A stretch of DNA of 64,000 nucleotides, from the NCBI GenBank assembly GCA_016713025.1, contig JADJPZ010000004.1, positions 1,364,001 to 1,428,000 on the forward strand, read 5' to 3'. Of this stretch, positions 9,150 to 17,487 are shown in pieces. This DNA comes from Saprospiraceae bacterium (lineage in GTDB: Bacteria; Bacteroidota; Bacteroidia; Chitinophagales; Saprospiraceae). The translations under genes were made by a program, and so were the position numbers. Numbering within the stretch: the stretch's first letter is position 1; each line of letters begins with the position of its first letter. Under the pieces are notes generated by a model, which was not told the DNA's origin, did not search any database, and saw only the letters and a program-made list of their open reading frames with translations.

Positions 9150-9818
9150 TAAGTAAAAAAGGAGAACTTACAGTTGAATCTCTACCGCAAAACCCCTGAC
9201 AGGTCTGCCCGATTCTGGGCAGATAAATGTAACTGCGATCCTATTATTTATGAATCAGTCTAATGGCTGACTGATTTAAATTCAATAGCAGAATGATCAA
9301 TATACACATCCGCATTTTAGAATTTAGAGGATAACGCAATTAATGAACGCGACCAGCGTCAGTGGGATGCTGGAAATACGGCATCGTAGTTAGAAACTGC
9401 TGAAAAAGTCATCCATTGATTTTGGATACATATATTTCGAAGACGTTCCGTTCAAAAAACAGCAATAGAGAATGAAGCAGCAAAAGTGCGTCTGTTGCCA
9501 AACAAGCACAAAAACCAAGAAATTGAATAAAAGTGGCAACAGAAAAAGCATTTTGCAGCGAGAATGAACGGTGCTCCGCAATTGCCTTTTTTTGAACTAG
9601 CGTTTTTGAATACTTTTTTGGCAATGCAAAAAGTATTTGCCGAGCCGGCATGAGGCGACGATCAACTTGATCTAGAAGCATGAGTTTTGAATGAAATGAT
9701 TAAAAACCTTTGCACTTATTTATTCGAAATTGCATATAAAACTATGATTATCATATATTTAGATTAATGCAAGCAGGCCCTAGTTAGAAACTGCGGCAAT
9801 CGTATTTGATATGCAGTC
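9150..9818. other. 669-bp intergenic region, repeat- and hairpin-rich
   Basis: No convincing gene is seen. It contains a small hairpin (CTGCCC/GGGCAG near 9207-9224) just after the response regulator, the first copy of the roughly 115-125 bp repeat (9275-9400), and a second short hairpin AGTT-AGA-AACT near 9783 that echoes the end of that repeat. Short minus-strand frames here have low-complexity Phe/Leu-rich translations and no start context, so I do not call them. Confidence 0.5.
9275..9400 (+). repeat. TA-flanking direct repeat, copy 1
   Basis: This is the longest and most diverged of three same-strand copies (others 10401-10514 and 11471-11586). Shared blocks run in order: AATTCAATAG, GAATGA, a TTTTAG block, ATAACGCA, GGAAATAC or GAAATAC, GCATCG, and a terminal hairpin of the form AGTT-NNN-AACTGC. 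The copies flank two toxin-antitoxin modules. Confidence 0.65.
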
Positions 9819-10082
9819 TTATAATTCATAATGTCCTTTAAGTGAGTAAATGAAAAGTGTATCATTTTCGAATAAGTAAACATACCTGTGTTCAGATGTT
9901 ATTCTTCTGGACCATTTTGGCGCAAGCTCATATTTTAGTGCTTCAGGCTTTTCAATTCCACTATAAGGATCTTTTAAAATAGCGTCAGTTAATTTAGAAA
10001 TTTTATTCAAAACTGCTTTGTTACCTGTTTTTCGCCAATATTGTAAATGAGATTTAGCTTCAGAACTTAGTTCTATTTGCAT
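9819..10082 (-). CDS. YoeB/Txe-like type II toxin (RelE superfamily)
   Basis: The protein has 87 residues, the usual size for YoeB/Txe endoribonuclease toxins. Recognisable features are KLTDAILKDPYSGIEKPEALK, the basic WSRRITSEHRYVY segment and a terminal SLKGHYEL in which His and Tyr match the catalytic end of YoeB. It is predicted to cleave mRNA at the ribosome when free of its antitoxin. Its start overlaps the end of the upstream antitoxin gene by 10 bp, a typical type II arrangement. The module lies between copies 1 and 2 of the roughly 115-bp repeat. Confidence 0.88.
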   Translation of the reverse strand: MQIELSSEAKSHLQYWRKTGNKAVLNKISKLTDAILKDPYSGIEKPEALKYELAPKWSRRITSEHRYVYLFENDTLFIYSLKGHYEL

Positions 10083-10294
10083 AATTCTTTGAATTCTTCA
10101 ACTGACATTTTTATTCCCCTACCAGAAGTAAATTCTTCATCACTTTGTTTAATCTTTTTTATAAATTCTGGGTTATAAGGACTTTGATCTTCTTTTGCTA
10201 GCTCAAATTTTATTTTAAGAGATTTCACAAATGCCTTTATAGCATCAATCTGTGAATTATCAGTGGTATGAGCTTTGATATGAATAGTATCCAT
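10073..10294 (-). CDS. Antitoxin partner of the YoeB-like toxin (DUF2683-like)
   Basis: The protein has 73 residues: MDTIHIKAHTTDNSQIDAIK, then a helical region and a C-terminal part (SDEEFTSGRGIKMSVEEFK) that resembles the toxin-wrapping tail of RelB/Phd-like antitoxins. The family match to DUF2683-type antitoxins is from memory of typical sequences. Position and overlap with the toxin gene are the stronger evidence. It should neutralise the toxin and may repress the operon. Confidence 0.75.
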   Translation of the reverse strand: MDTIHIKAHTTDNSQIDAIKAFVKSLKIKFELAKEDQSPYNPEFIKKIKQSDEEFTSGRGIKMSVEEFKELCK

Positions 10295-10400
10295 TTGTTT
10301 TGGCCTTTAATAAAATAATTTATTATTATCTAAGCAAACAACGGAAAAAGTATCAATAAAGTTCATCAGATTATCAAAGATCACTGATGATGATGGCAGG

Positions 10401-10514
10401 TTTAAATTCAATAGCAAAATGATCAATATACACAGCTGTTTTTTAGTAATTAGTAGATAACACGCATTAAAAATGCTTGAAATACAGCATCGCAGTTGCA
10501 AACTGAGACGATCA
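10401..10514 (+). repeat. TA-flanking direct repeat, copy 2
   Basis: This is the middle copy of the three-copy repeat, in the 433-bp gene-free stretch 10295-10727 between the two divergent toxin-antitoxin modules. It ends in a CGCAGTT-GCA-AACTG hairpin. A further hairpin, CAAGTT-ACA-AACTTG, follows at 10527-10541. I see no gene in the stretch. Confidence 0.7.
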
Positions 10515-10727
10515 GGGTAAGGGGCACAAGTTACAAACTTGCGCCAGCACGGGACGATCGAAATAAGAACGATGGTCCACGATCCGATAATCGCTTTTGG
10601 TTTGGTGTTTGAACTTAAATTCAAATTTTAACGTTAGAAAGTTTGTTACGCATTTTTGATTATGTGGTGATTTTACAATTTAGCGCTTTATTAGGGTTTA
10701 TTATTAAATATAAAATTCATTTAAAAG

Positions 10728-10958
10728 ATGAAAACAGCAGTCCAAATAGATTTGACATTTGAGCAAGTACTATCTGTGGTCAAGCAGCTTCCCAAAGAGC
10801 AGCAAGTACAATTAACCAAAGAATTGGAAAAAGAAGTTATTGGAGATAAACTCTCAAGACTCCTTCGATCATTTAGGACAAATGATTTGTCCATAGAAAC
10901 AATAAATGAAGAAGTTGAACTTGTAAGAAAAGAAATTTATGACAGAGAAAAAAGTTAA
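10728..10958 (+). CDS. Putative antitoxin of PIN-domain TA module
   Basis: The protein has 76 residues, is highly charged and mostly helical (LTFEQVLSVVKQLPKEQQ, then a Lys/Glu-rich tail). Short proteins of this form are commonly found just upstream of COG1569-type PIN toxins in Bacteroidota. The downstream toxin gene starts 20 bp before this gene ends, so translation is coupled. No DNA-binding fold is obvious by eye. Confidence 0.75.
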   Translation: MKTAVQIDLTFEQVLSVVKQLPKEQQVQLTKELEKEVIGDKLSRLLRSFRTNDLSIETINEEVELVRKEIYDREKS

Positions 10959-11355
10959 AGTTATATTCGATACTAATGTTTGGATAAGTTTTTTAATAGG
11001 TAAAAGACTATCCAATATAAAACAATATATTGTAGATGGCCGTATCCAAATCATAACTTGTGAACAATTAATTACAGAAATCAGGTTGGTCACCTGCAGA
11101 GAAAAATTAAAAAAGTATTTTCAAGAAGAAGATGTAAATGAATTATTACAATTATTGGATATTATTGGTAAAAAAGTTGAAATAAAACCAACTCACTTTA
11201 TTAACAGAGACCCTAAAGATAATTTTTTATTAGACTTAATAGATTGTTCAAAAGCAGACTACTTGATTACAGGAGATAATGATTTATTAGAACACAACCC
11301 ATTTATGTCAGCACAAATATTAACTACTTCTGAATTTGAAGCAGAAATTTTGTAG
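10939..11355 (+). CDS. PIN-domain toxin (COG1569-type, VapC-like ribonuclease)
   Basis: The protein has 138 residues. The PIN active-site acids are visible: Asp in VIFDTNVWISFL near the N-terminus, an internal Glu in LITEIRLV, Asp in NRDPKDNFLLDL and Asp in YLITGDNDLL. Spacing is typical of the COG1569 putative toxin family. It is a predicted metal-dependent RNase held in check by the product of the overlapping upstream gene. The module lies between repeat copies 2 and 3. Confidence 0.9.
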   Translation: MTEKKVKVIFDTNVWISFLIGKRLSNIKQYIVDGRIQIITCEQLITEIRLVTCREKLKKYFQEEDVNELLQLLDIIGKKVEIKPTHFINRDPKDNFLLDLIDCSKADYLITGDNDLLEHNPFMSAQILTTSEFEAEIL

Positions 11356-11470
11356 TTACTGACAATGATCGAGACCTGATCGCCGATGTATGCGACCCGA
11401 ATTGCACTAACACCACCAAACTCGGAGACGATGGTCGAAGTTTGTAACTTCGTTCCTTTTATTTAAGAAT

Positions 11471-11586
11471 TTTATAATTCAATAGTAGAATGACTATAAA
11501 TATAGATAGCAGTTTTTTAGAAATTAGTAAATAACGCATTAAAAATACTTGAAATACAGCATCGCAGTTGCAAACTGCGACGATCA
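11471..11586 (+). repeat. TA-flanking direct repeat, copy 3
   Basis: This is the third copy, very close to copy 2 over its right half (ATAACGCATTAAAAAT, then GAAATACAGCATCGCAGTTG). It ends with a perfect 8-bp-stem hairpin TCGCAGTT-GCA-AACTGCGA at 11562-11580. A related hairpin, CGAAGTT-TGT-AACTTCG, lies just upstream at 11436-11452. The 330-bp gap 11356-11685 holds nothing else apart from the hairpin below. Confidence 0.7.
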
Positions 11587-11627
11587 GGTGTGGTGCTCGG
11601 AGCATAAGAAAGTTCTTTTAGAGTATA

Positions 11628-11667
11628 AAAGTATTGAAGATCCAAATGTATGGATCTTCAATACTTT
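11628..11667 (-). terminator. Strong hairpin after deiminase paralog 2, probable terminator
   Basis: A perfect 16-bp stem (11628-11643 with 11652-11667) has an 8-nt loop and lies 18 bp beyond the stop of the minus-strand deiminase gene. The stem edge is A/T-rich, but there is no long U-run, so it may act as a terminator or as a 3'-end stabilising structure. Confidence 0.6.
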
Positions 11668-11685
11668 ATAGTCAATAGATTCTAC

Positions 11686-12819
11686 TTACTTTGGTTGTTG
11701 CTGCGTCACACAGTGGATCATTCCACCACTTTCATAAAGGTTGCGGACATCGATGCCTACGACTTTTCTTTGTGGGTAAAGCGCTTGAATCAGCGCATTG
11801 GCGGCAGCGTCATTGGCATCATTATAGTTGGGTACCAAAACTTTAGTGTTGGCAATATAGTAGTTTACATATGAACCTTTGTATCCCAAATTTTTGCCCT
11901 TTGTAGTTACAACATTGTTTTTTGTGAGTGGTAGTTTTACAAATTTAAAAGCAACTTTATCTTTGTTCTTAGCTGCGTAAAGTTTGTCAATGTCTTTTTG
12001 TGGGACCGACCACTCTAACAAATCACTTTCGCTCATCGTGACAATGGTAGTAGCGTTGCCAAATCGTGCAAAACCATCGATATGCATATCTGTGATCTCC
12101 AGACCTGCGACGCCATCGAGCCATATGAAGTTTGTCACACCAAGATATTTAGTAAATATTTCTTCAGCTTTAGCTTGAGTCATTCCTGGATTTCGATTGT
12201 CATTCAAAATTGAACTTTTGCATGCCATGAAAGAACCATGACCATCTATCTCCACACTACCACCTTCATTGATCATAGTAGTATTCAAATCTACCAATGT
12301 TTTACCTTGATCTTTTGCAACCTTTGTTGGCACAGCGTTACAATTATTAAATTTAGTTTTATTGCCCCAACCATTGAAGCCCCAATCCTGGATCACCATG
12401 TTGCCAGTTTTGTCCCGAGCATAGATAGGGCCATTGTCTCTTGCCCAAACATCATCTGTAGGATATACTCTGAAGTCGATATTGCTAAGGGAGACACCAG
12501 CATTATTCAATAGGTCTATGATTCTTGCTTTTTCGGTTTCGTCATAAGCTACAAGGTGCACCTTTTCACTACTCACCAATTCGCGGGTCATCGCTATCCA
12601 TGTATCATCAAGGCCATCTCGAAATTCTATGCCATACTGATATTGGTGTGGCCACTGTAACCATGTACCTTCATGTGGATCACTTTCTTCCGGCATTGTA
12701 TATAATATTTCTGTTGGGTTTGGATTAGGGTTAGGATCGGTTGTGTCTTCACCTTCATCACCGCATGAAATAATAAGTGCCGTCAATAAAAGCAAGGCAG
12801 AAATGTTTAATATTTTCAT
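11686..12819 (-). CDS. Agmatine deiminase / peptidylarginine deiminase family lipoprotein (paralog 2)
   Basis: The protein has 377 residues. The lipoprotein signal has a lipobox at Cys19 (TALIISC), followed by an Asp/Thr/Pro/Asn linker (DPNPNPNPTE) that would hold the catalytic domain off the membrane. Core motifs are intact: MPEESDPHEGTWLQWPHQ, DVWARDNGPIYA, EGGSVEIDG, DMHIDGFARFG and the nucleophile Cys370 in GGMIHCVTQQQP. It has high similarity to its neighbours at 5983-7128 and 12870-13964. It is transcribed leftward about 50 bp after paralog 3, possibly in one operon. It probably hydrolyses a guanidine compound outside the cytoplasm; agmatine versus protein arginine cannot be decided from sequence. 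Confidence 0.88.
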   Translation of the reverse strand: MKILNISALLLLTALIISCGDEGEDTTDPNPNPNPTEILYTMPEESDPHEGTWLQWPHQYQYGIEFRDGLDDTWIAMTRELVSSEKVHLVAYDETEKARIIDLLNNAGVSLSNIDFRVYPTDDVWARDNGPIYARDKTGNMVIQDWGFNGWGNKTKFNNCNAVPTKVAKDQGKTLVDLNTTMINEGGSVEIDGHGSFMACKSSILNDNRNPGMTQAKAEEIFTKYLGVTNFIWLDGVAGLEITDMHIDGFARFGNATTIVTMSESDLLEWSVPQKDIDKLYAAKNKDKVAFKFVKLPLTKNNVVTTKGKNLGYKGSYVNYYIANTKVLVPNYNDANDAAANALIQALYPQRKVVGIDVRNLYESGGMIHCVTQQQPK

Positions 12820-12869
12820 TGTTTGTATTTAAAATTAAAAAAATGTTAATTGTAAAAAATTGATAATAT

Positions 12870-13964
12870 TTATTTCGGTTGTTGTTGCGTCACACAGTGG
12901 ATCATGCCGCCATTGGCATAAAGATTTCTGACATCGATGCCTATCACTTTGCGAGTAGGATACAGACTTTGTATGATTTTATTGGCTATTTGATCATCTT
13001 TGTCATTGTAATTAGGTACCAGCACGACCGTATTGGCTATATAGTAATTGATATACGAACCTTTGTAATCCAATACTTCACCTGATGGTTTTACGACTTC
13101 AGCTGATGTCAGTGGTAGGATTAAGTGCTTATATTTTTTACCTTCTTTATTTTTGGCTTGATACAGGATCTCAATATCTTCATCAGGCACGCTCCACTCT
13201 TGCAAATCTTCTTTGCTCATAGTGACAATGGTCTCATGATTGCCAAATCTTGCAAAACCATCGATATGCATGTCTGTGATCTCCAGACCAGGGACACCAT
13301 CAAGCCATATAAAATTAGTCACACCGAGATACTTTGTAAAAATCTCTTCGGCTTCCTCCTGATCCATATTGTTCCTGTTGATGTTCAAGATAGAACTTCT
13401 GCAAGCCATAAAACTTCCTTTGCCATCGATCACCACGCTGCCCCCTTCATTGATCATGATTTTGTTGATATCTATCCATTTTTTGCCTTGCTCATTTGCT
13501 ATTTGCTCGGGTATCTTATCACAATAGTGTCTCTTTGCTTTTTCGCCCCAGCCATTAAATCCCCAATCCTGAACTACAATTTGGCCAGATTTGTCCCGAG
13601 CATAAATGGGGCCATTGTCTCGTACCCACACATCGTCCGTTTTAAAAATGAAAAAATCAACTTTCTCCATTTTGACTCCTGCCTCTTCGAGCATCATTTC
13701 AATCCTTTCTTGAGCTGCATCATCATATGCTATAATATGTACCATCTCACTTGTAGCAAGGGCCTTGGTCATATCTACCCAAGTCTGATCCAGATTGTCA
13801 CGATAATCTCTTCCATATTGATGCTCGTGTGGCCATTGTAACCAAGTGGCTTCATGTAGCTCTGACTCTTCTGGCATGGTATACAGTATTTCCGCCTGTT
13901 TGCCTTGGCATTGGACCAACAATGGTGATAGTATTATCATCCACCTTAAAAATATTAATTTCAT
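12870..13964 (-). CDS. Agmatine deiminase / peptidylarginine deiminase family exported protein (paralog 3)
   Basis: The protein has 364 residues from the ATG at 13964 (MKLIFLRWMIILSPLLVQCQ), preferred over an upstream Met because it gives a compact signal peptide. The peptide ends in LLVQC, a possible lipobox. Motifs are MPEESELHEATWLQWPHEH, DVWVRDNGPIYA, EGGSVVIDG, DMHIDGFARFG and GGMIHCVTQQQP (Cys357). All catalytic positions are kept, so three active paralogs are expected. It is divergent from the membrane AraC-type regulator at 14200, with a 235-bp shared upstream region containing a GGAACGAAA motif also found upstream of paralog 1. Confidence 0.88.
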   Translation of the reverse strand: MKLIFLRWMIILSPLLVQCQGKQAEILYTMPEESELHEATWLQWPHEHQYGRDYRDNLDQTWVDMTKALATSEMVHIIAYDDAAQERIEMMLEEAGVKMEKVDFFIFKTDDVWVRDNGPIYARDKSGQIVVQDWGFNGWGEKAKRHYCDKIPEQIANEQGKKWIDINKIMINEGGSVVIDGKGSFMACRSSILNINRNNMDQEEAEEIFTKYLGVTNFIWLDGVPGLEITDMHIDGFARFGNHETIVTMSKEDLQEWSVPDEDIEILYQAKNKEGKKYKHLILPLTSAEVVKPSGEVLDYKGSYINYYIANTVVLVPNYNDKDDQIANKIIQSLYPTRKVIGIDVRNLYANGGMIHCVTQQQPK

Positions 13965-14199
13965 AATAAGATATTTAGCCACAAATGTAAAGAACATTTT
14001 AATCTGTGCTTCAGCATTTCCACTAATGGCCCATATTTTGGAACGAAAGGCTGTTCATGTCTATTTCATTGCAAAATCTAATCGTATTACTTCAATATAG
14101 TTTTTAACAGATAAAAACAGGTGGCTAAATACTTTTAGTGGCGAACTTTTTACGTTGACTTTTACTTTTATTACTGCTTTTGATTTATTTTTGTAATAA

Positions 14200-15327
14200 A
14201 TGAGCAATATTTTCTATGTTATAGGTGCATCTCAGGGATTTTTATTGTCCGTCTTTTTATTATTAAATAAGGACAGAAAAATGCATTTACCCCTTATTAT
14301 TATGGTGTTTTTGGCATCATTCCAACTTTTATCGGAGTATTTATACGCATCTGAACAAATCGTACATATTCCGCACCTAATCTATCTTTCATTGCCTACA
14401 AATACACTTTGTGGCGTGTTGCTTTATTTATTTATTCGAAATGTTTATAACTCAGGACCTTCATATCGGCGTTCTGATATTTTGTTATTTATCCCCTTTT
14501 TACTGAGTGTTGCATATTTTTTTTCTACTTATACTTTGAATGCGGAAGAAAAAATGGCTCTCTTAAAAGAACATCAACAATTGGGGATTTTGAATCATGA
14601 ATACTTATTTGAATGGGTTTTTGAAATTGTTTCCAACTTACCTTTTTTAATAGCGGCTTATGTTTTATTGAAGAAGTATGAAGAAAACATCAAAAATGAT
14701 TACATCAATACAGGCTATCCACTGGCTCGCGTTTTACTGCCTATTTTTATAGGGCTATATTTTTTTGAGACCGCAATTATTATCTTGGGATTTATGGGTA
14801 TAGGTTGGGAAGAGTTGACCTACAGTGTGTTTTTTTTAACGACATGTATCATTTATCTCATCGGATATGAAGTATTAGTGCATCGAAATAATAAAAATAT
14901 CCAACATGAAAAAACTTTAGAATCCAAAGAATCTTTGCCGATTGATGGTACAAAGTATAATAAAAATATTTTAACTGAAGATAGAAAGCAGGCCATTGCA
15001 AAACAAATCATCAAATGTATGGAAGATGATAAGATGTACCAGAACCCTGAACTACGACTTATTAATCTTGCTCAACATGTAGAAGAACATCCTAATACTG
15101 TTTCGCAAGTGATCAATGATGTATTCAAACAAAATTTTTATGATTACGTCAATCATTATCGCATCGAAGAGGCTAAACGTCTGTTAAAGGCTGATGAATT
15201 TCAAAATTATTCTATAATATCAATTGGCGAAATAGTAGGTTTTAACTCAAAATCCACTTTTTATAGTGCTTTTAAGAAATCCACAAATTGTACTCCTTTA
15301 CAATACCAAAACTTACAAAACCATTGA
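14200..15327 (+). CDS. Membrane-anchored AraC-family transcriptional regulator
   Basis: The protein has 375 residues. About seven hydrophobic helices occupy residues 1-230. A cytoplasmic linker and a C-terminal AraC-type double helix-turn-helix follow at about residues 270-370 (LRLINLAQHVEEHPNTVSQV, then ISIGEIVGFNSKSTFYSAFK). This layout is common in Bacteroidota, where a membrane domain senses an unknown signal directly. It lies between the deiminase genes and the amine oxidase genes and is divergent from deiminase paralog 3. Control of this amine-processing set is a reasonable inference but is not shown. Confidence 0.92.
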   Translation: MSNIFYVIGASQGFLLSVFLLLNKDRKMHLPLIIMVFLASFQLLSEYLYASEQIVHIPHLIYLSLPTNTLCGVLLYLFIRNVYNSGPSYRRSDILLFIPFLLSVAYFFSTYTLNAEEKMALLKEHQQLGILNHEYLFEWVFEIVSNLPFLIAAYVLLKKYEENIKNDYINTGYPLARVLLPIFIGLYFFETAIIILGFMGIGWEELTYSVFFLTTCIIYLIGYEVLVHRNNKNIQHEKTLESKESLPIDGTKYNKNILTEDRKQAIAKQIIKCMEDDKMYQNPELRLINLAQHVEEHPNTVSQVINDVFKQNFYDYVNHYRIEEAKRLLKADEFQNYSIISIGEIVGFNSKSTFYSAFKKSTNCTPLQYQNLQNH

Positions 15328-15515
15328 TAATTCTGACTTTTTTGTGCCAGAATTGTCCAAACTTATAAGTTAAGACTTGTAGTTCTTGTGAAATGGTGTG
15401 TCAACTTACAAGGTTCGACCTATATCTACAATTTCATTACTACTTTTGCCACCAAATATGGAAAACTATATATTTGGTAATCTTTTTAAATAGCAAAACA
15501 TTAAACATATTAGAT

Positions 15516-17393
15516 TTGGAAAGAAGAAAATTTGTTAAAAATACCTTGGCGGGAATGCCTTTAGTATTTCTATCGCCATCATTTTTGCCAAGTTTAGGAA
15601 ATGCCATAAACGAAAATCCTAATGGAAAAACAGTCATTGTCATCGGGGCAGGTATTTCAGGACTGGCAGCAGCTAAAAAATTGAAAAATGAAGGATTTAC
15701 TGTTATCGTCTTGGAAGCTCAAGATAGAGTTGGTGGCCGATTACGTACTAATAGAAGTTTGGGCGTTGCCTTTGACGAAGGTGCAAGTTGGATACACGGA
15801 ACCACGGGAAATCCATTAACTGCACTTGCCCAACAGGCAGGCATGACAACAGCAATTACAAATGACAATAGCTTTATCGCCTATGATTTAGGCGGACTTG
15901 AAATCAGTGATACGATATATGCTCAAACGGAAGCACAGTATTATACAATATTAGATACTTTAATGAATAGTGGAAACTTGATGCAAAGTTTTGAAACAGT
16001 TTTCAATACTTTATATCCTGCTAATAACACCAGACTTTGGAAGTTTCTATTGTCAACTTATTTTACTTTTGATAGAGGAGATTTAAATAACACTTCATCG
16101 TTGATCTATGATGAGGGATTAGAGTTTGGAGGTAATGAAGTAATTTCGACCAATGGATATGACACCATACCTAATTACTTGGCTATAGGATTAGATGTAA
16201 GACTCAACCAAAGAGTGACAAAAATTGACTATTTAGCTGCAAAAACAAAAGTCACTCATAATGGTACTGTAACTGAGGCCGATTATGTTTTAGTAACTGT
16301 ACCATTAGGTGTATTGAAAAATAATAGTATTCAATTTGTTCCATCGCTACCGACAGCCAAACAAACAGCGATTACTAAATTAGGAATGAATTGCGTCAAT
16401 AAGTTTGTATTAACATGGAATACTGCTTTTTGGGATAATGAACAGTATATTGCTTACACTCCAAACGAAAAGGATAAGTTTAATTACTTTGTTAATGTTA
16501 AAAAATTTCATCCTACGGTGAATGCTTTGATGACTTTCGCTTATGCTGACTATGCAAGACAAACTGAATCTATGACCGATGCAGCTGTTATTAGTGAAAT
16601 AATGGCTCATTTACGTGACATATATGGAAGTGCAACTCCTAATCCTACAAGTATGCTAAGAACCAAATGGAATAGCAATATAAATTCTTTTGGGGCTTAT
16701 TCATATACAGCGATACAAACCGAAATGCACCATTTTGATGACTTGGCTGCACATGTTAATAATCAAGTGTTTTTTGCAGGTGAGCATACTCATATAGATT
16801 ACTTTTCTACTGCGCACGGAGCTTATTTGAGCGGCTTAAGAGAGGCTGATAAAATTAAACTTTGTCCTACTCCTACAGCTTTGCCTGTTACTTGGCATAG
16901 TGATGTAAAAGCCACAAATATTAATAACTATAACCTAATCGAGTGGTCTGTAGCATCGCAGGTCAATAATCAACAATATATTATCGAACACAGTTCTGAT
17001 GGAGCAAGATTTTTAGCTATTGGTGAGATACCTGGCGATGGAAATAATAATGATACCAAACATTATGAGTTCAAACACAGTTCTCCGCAATTAGGTATCA
17101 ATTATTACAGGGTTAAGCAAGTGGATTATGATGGCAACATAAGTTTTTCCAACATTACTAGTGTTAATTATATTGAAGACAATGAAATAAACATTTTTCC
17201 AAATCCTGCGGGATTAGAAGTGAATGTTGGCATAGCATCTGATGCCTTGCTCAAAATCAAAGATATCAACGGCAAGTTACATTTAAAACAAGACATCTAC
17301 AAAGGAATTAATAAGGTGAACTTAGAAGGAATTCCATCTGGAATGTTGATATTTTCTATAGGTAACCTACGATTCAATGTGCTAAAAGTGTAG
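15516..17393 (+). CDS. Flavin amine oxidase with Tat-like signal and T9SS C-terminal sorting domain
   Basis: The protein has about 626 residues from a TTG at 15516. This start aligns with the ATG of the paralog at 17488 and yields ERRKFVKNTLAGMPLVFL, a twin-arginine-like signal. An ATG at 15393 in the same frame would add 41 unrelated residues. The FAD-binding motif VIVIGAGISGLAAAKKL, the GGRLRTNRSLG segment and the late FFAGEHTHIDYFSTAHGAYL define the monoamine/polyamine oxidase family. After about residue 450 it has a linker and beta domain (ITALP-type, NYYRVKQVDYDGNISFSNI), then a type A T9SS sorting domain starting INIFPNPAG and ending LRFNVLKV. It likely oxidises amines at the cell surface or outside. 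The substrate is not readable. Confidence 0.88.
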   Translation: MERRKFVKNTLAGMPLVFLSPSFLPSLGNAINENPNGKTVIVIGAGISGLAAAKKLKNEGFTVIVLEAQDRVGGRLRTNRSLGVAFDEGASWIHGTTGNPLTALAQQAGMTTAITNDNSFIAYDLGGLEISDTIYAQTEAQYYTILDTLMNSGNLMQSFETVFNTLYPANNTRLWKFLLSTYFTFDRGDLNNTSSLIYDEGLEFGGNEVISTNGYDTIPNYLAIGLDVRLNQRVTKIDYLAAKTKVTHNGTVTEADYVLVTVPLGVLKNNSIQFVPSLPTAKQTAITKLGMNCVNKFVLTWNTAFWDNEQYIAYTPNEKDKFNYFVNVKKFHPTVNALMTFAYADYARQTESMTDAAVISEIMAHLRDIYGSATPNPTSMLRTKWNSNINSFGAYSYTAIQTEMHHFDDLAAHVNNQVFFAGEHTHIDYFSTAHGAYLSGLREADKIKLCPTPTALPVTWHSDVKATNINNYNLIEWSVASQVNNQQYIIEHSSDGARFLAIGEIPGDGNNNDTKHYEFKHSSPQLGINYYRVKQVDYDGNISFSNITSVNYIEDNEINIFPNPAGLEVNVGIASDALLKIKDINGKLHLKQDIYKGINKVNLEGIPSGMLIFSIGNLRFNVLKV

Positions 17394-17413
17394 ATCTAAA
17401 AGAACAAAATATA

Positions 17414-17421
17414 TACTTTTG
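17414..17421 (+). promoter_or_regulatory. Candidate -7 promoter box for second amine oxidase
   Basis: TACTTTTG matches the Bacteroidota -7 consensus TAnnTTTG and lies 66 bp upstream of the amine oxidase ATG, after the previous stop. No clear -33 TTTG was found at the usual spacing, so support is limited. Confidence 0.4.
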
Positions 17422-17487
17422 CAGTTTGACATGCATTTTAAGGTCTAAAAATTTTAATAATAATAATATAGTTATACATCAATATTT

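Noticed and set aside
9409..9681. Minus-strand frame of about 90 codons in the TA-flanking region
   Set aside because: Phe/Leu-rich low-complexity translation, no start context, overlaps repeat DNA; no recognisable domain.
9275..11586. Classical integron attC array
   Set aside because: Repeats with TA cassettes suggested it, but the repeat ends do not show paired RYYYAAC/GTTRRRY sites and no integron integrase is in the window.
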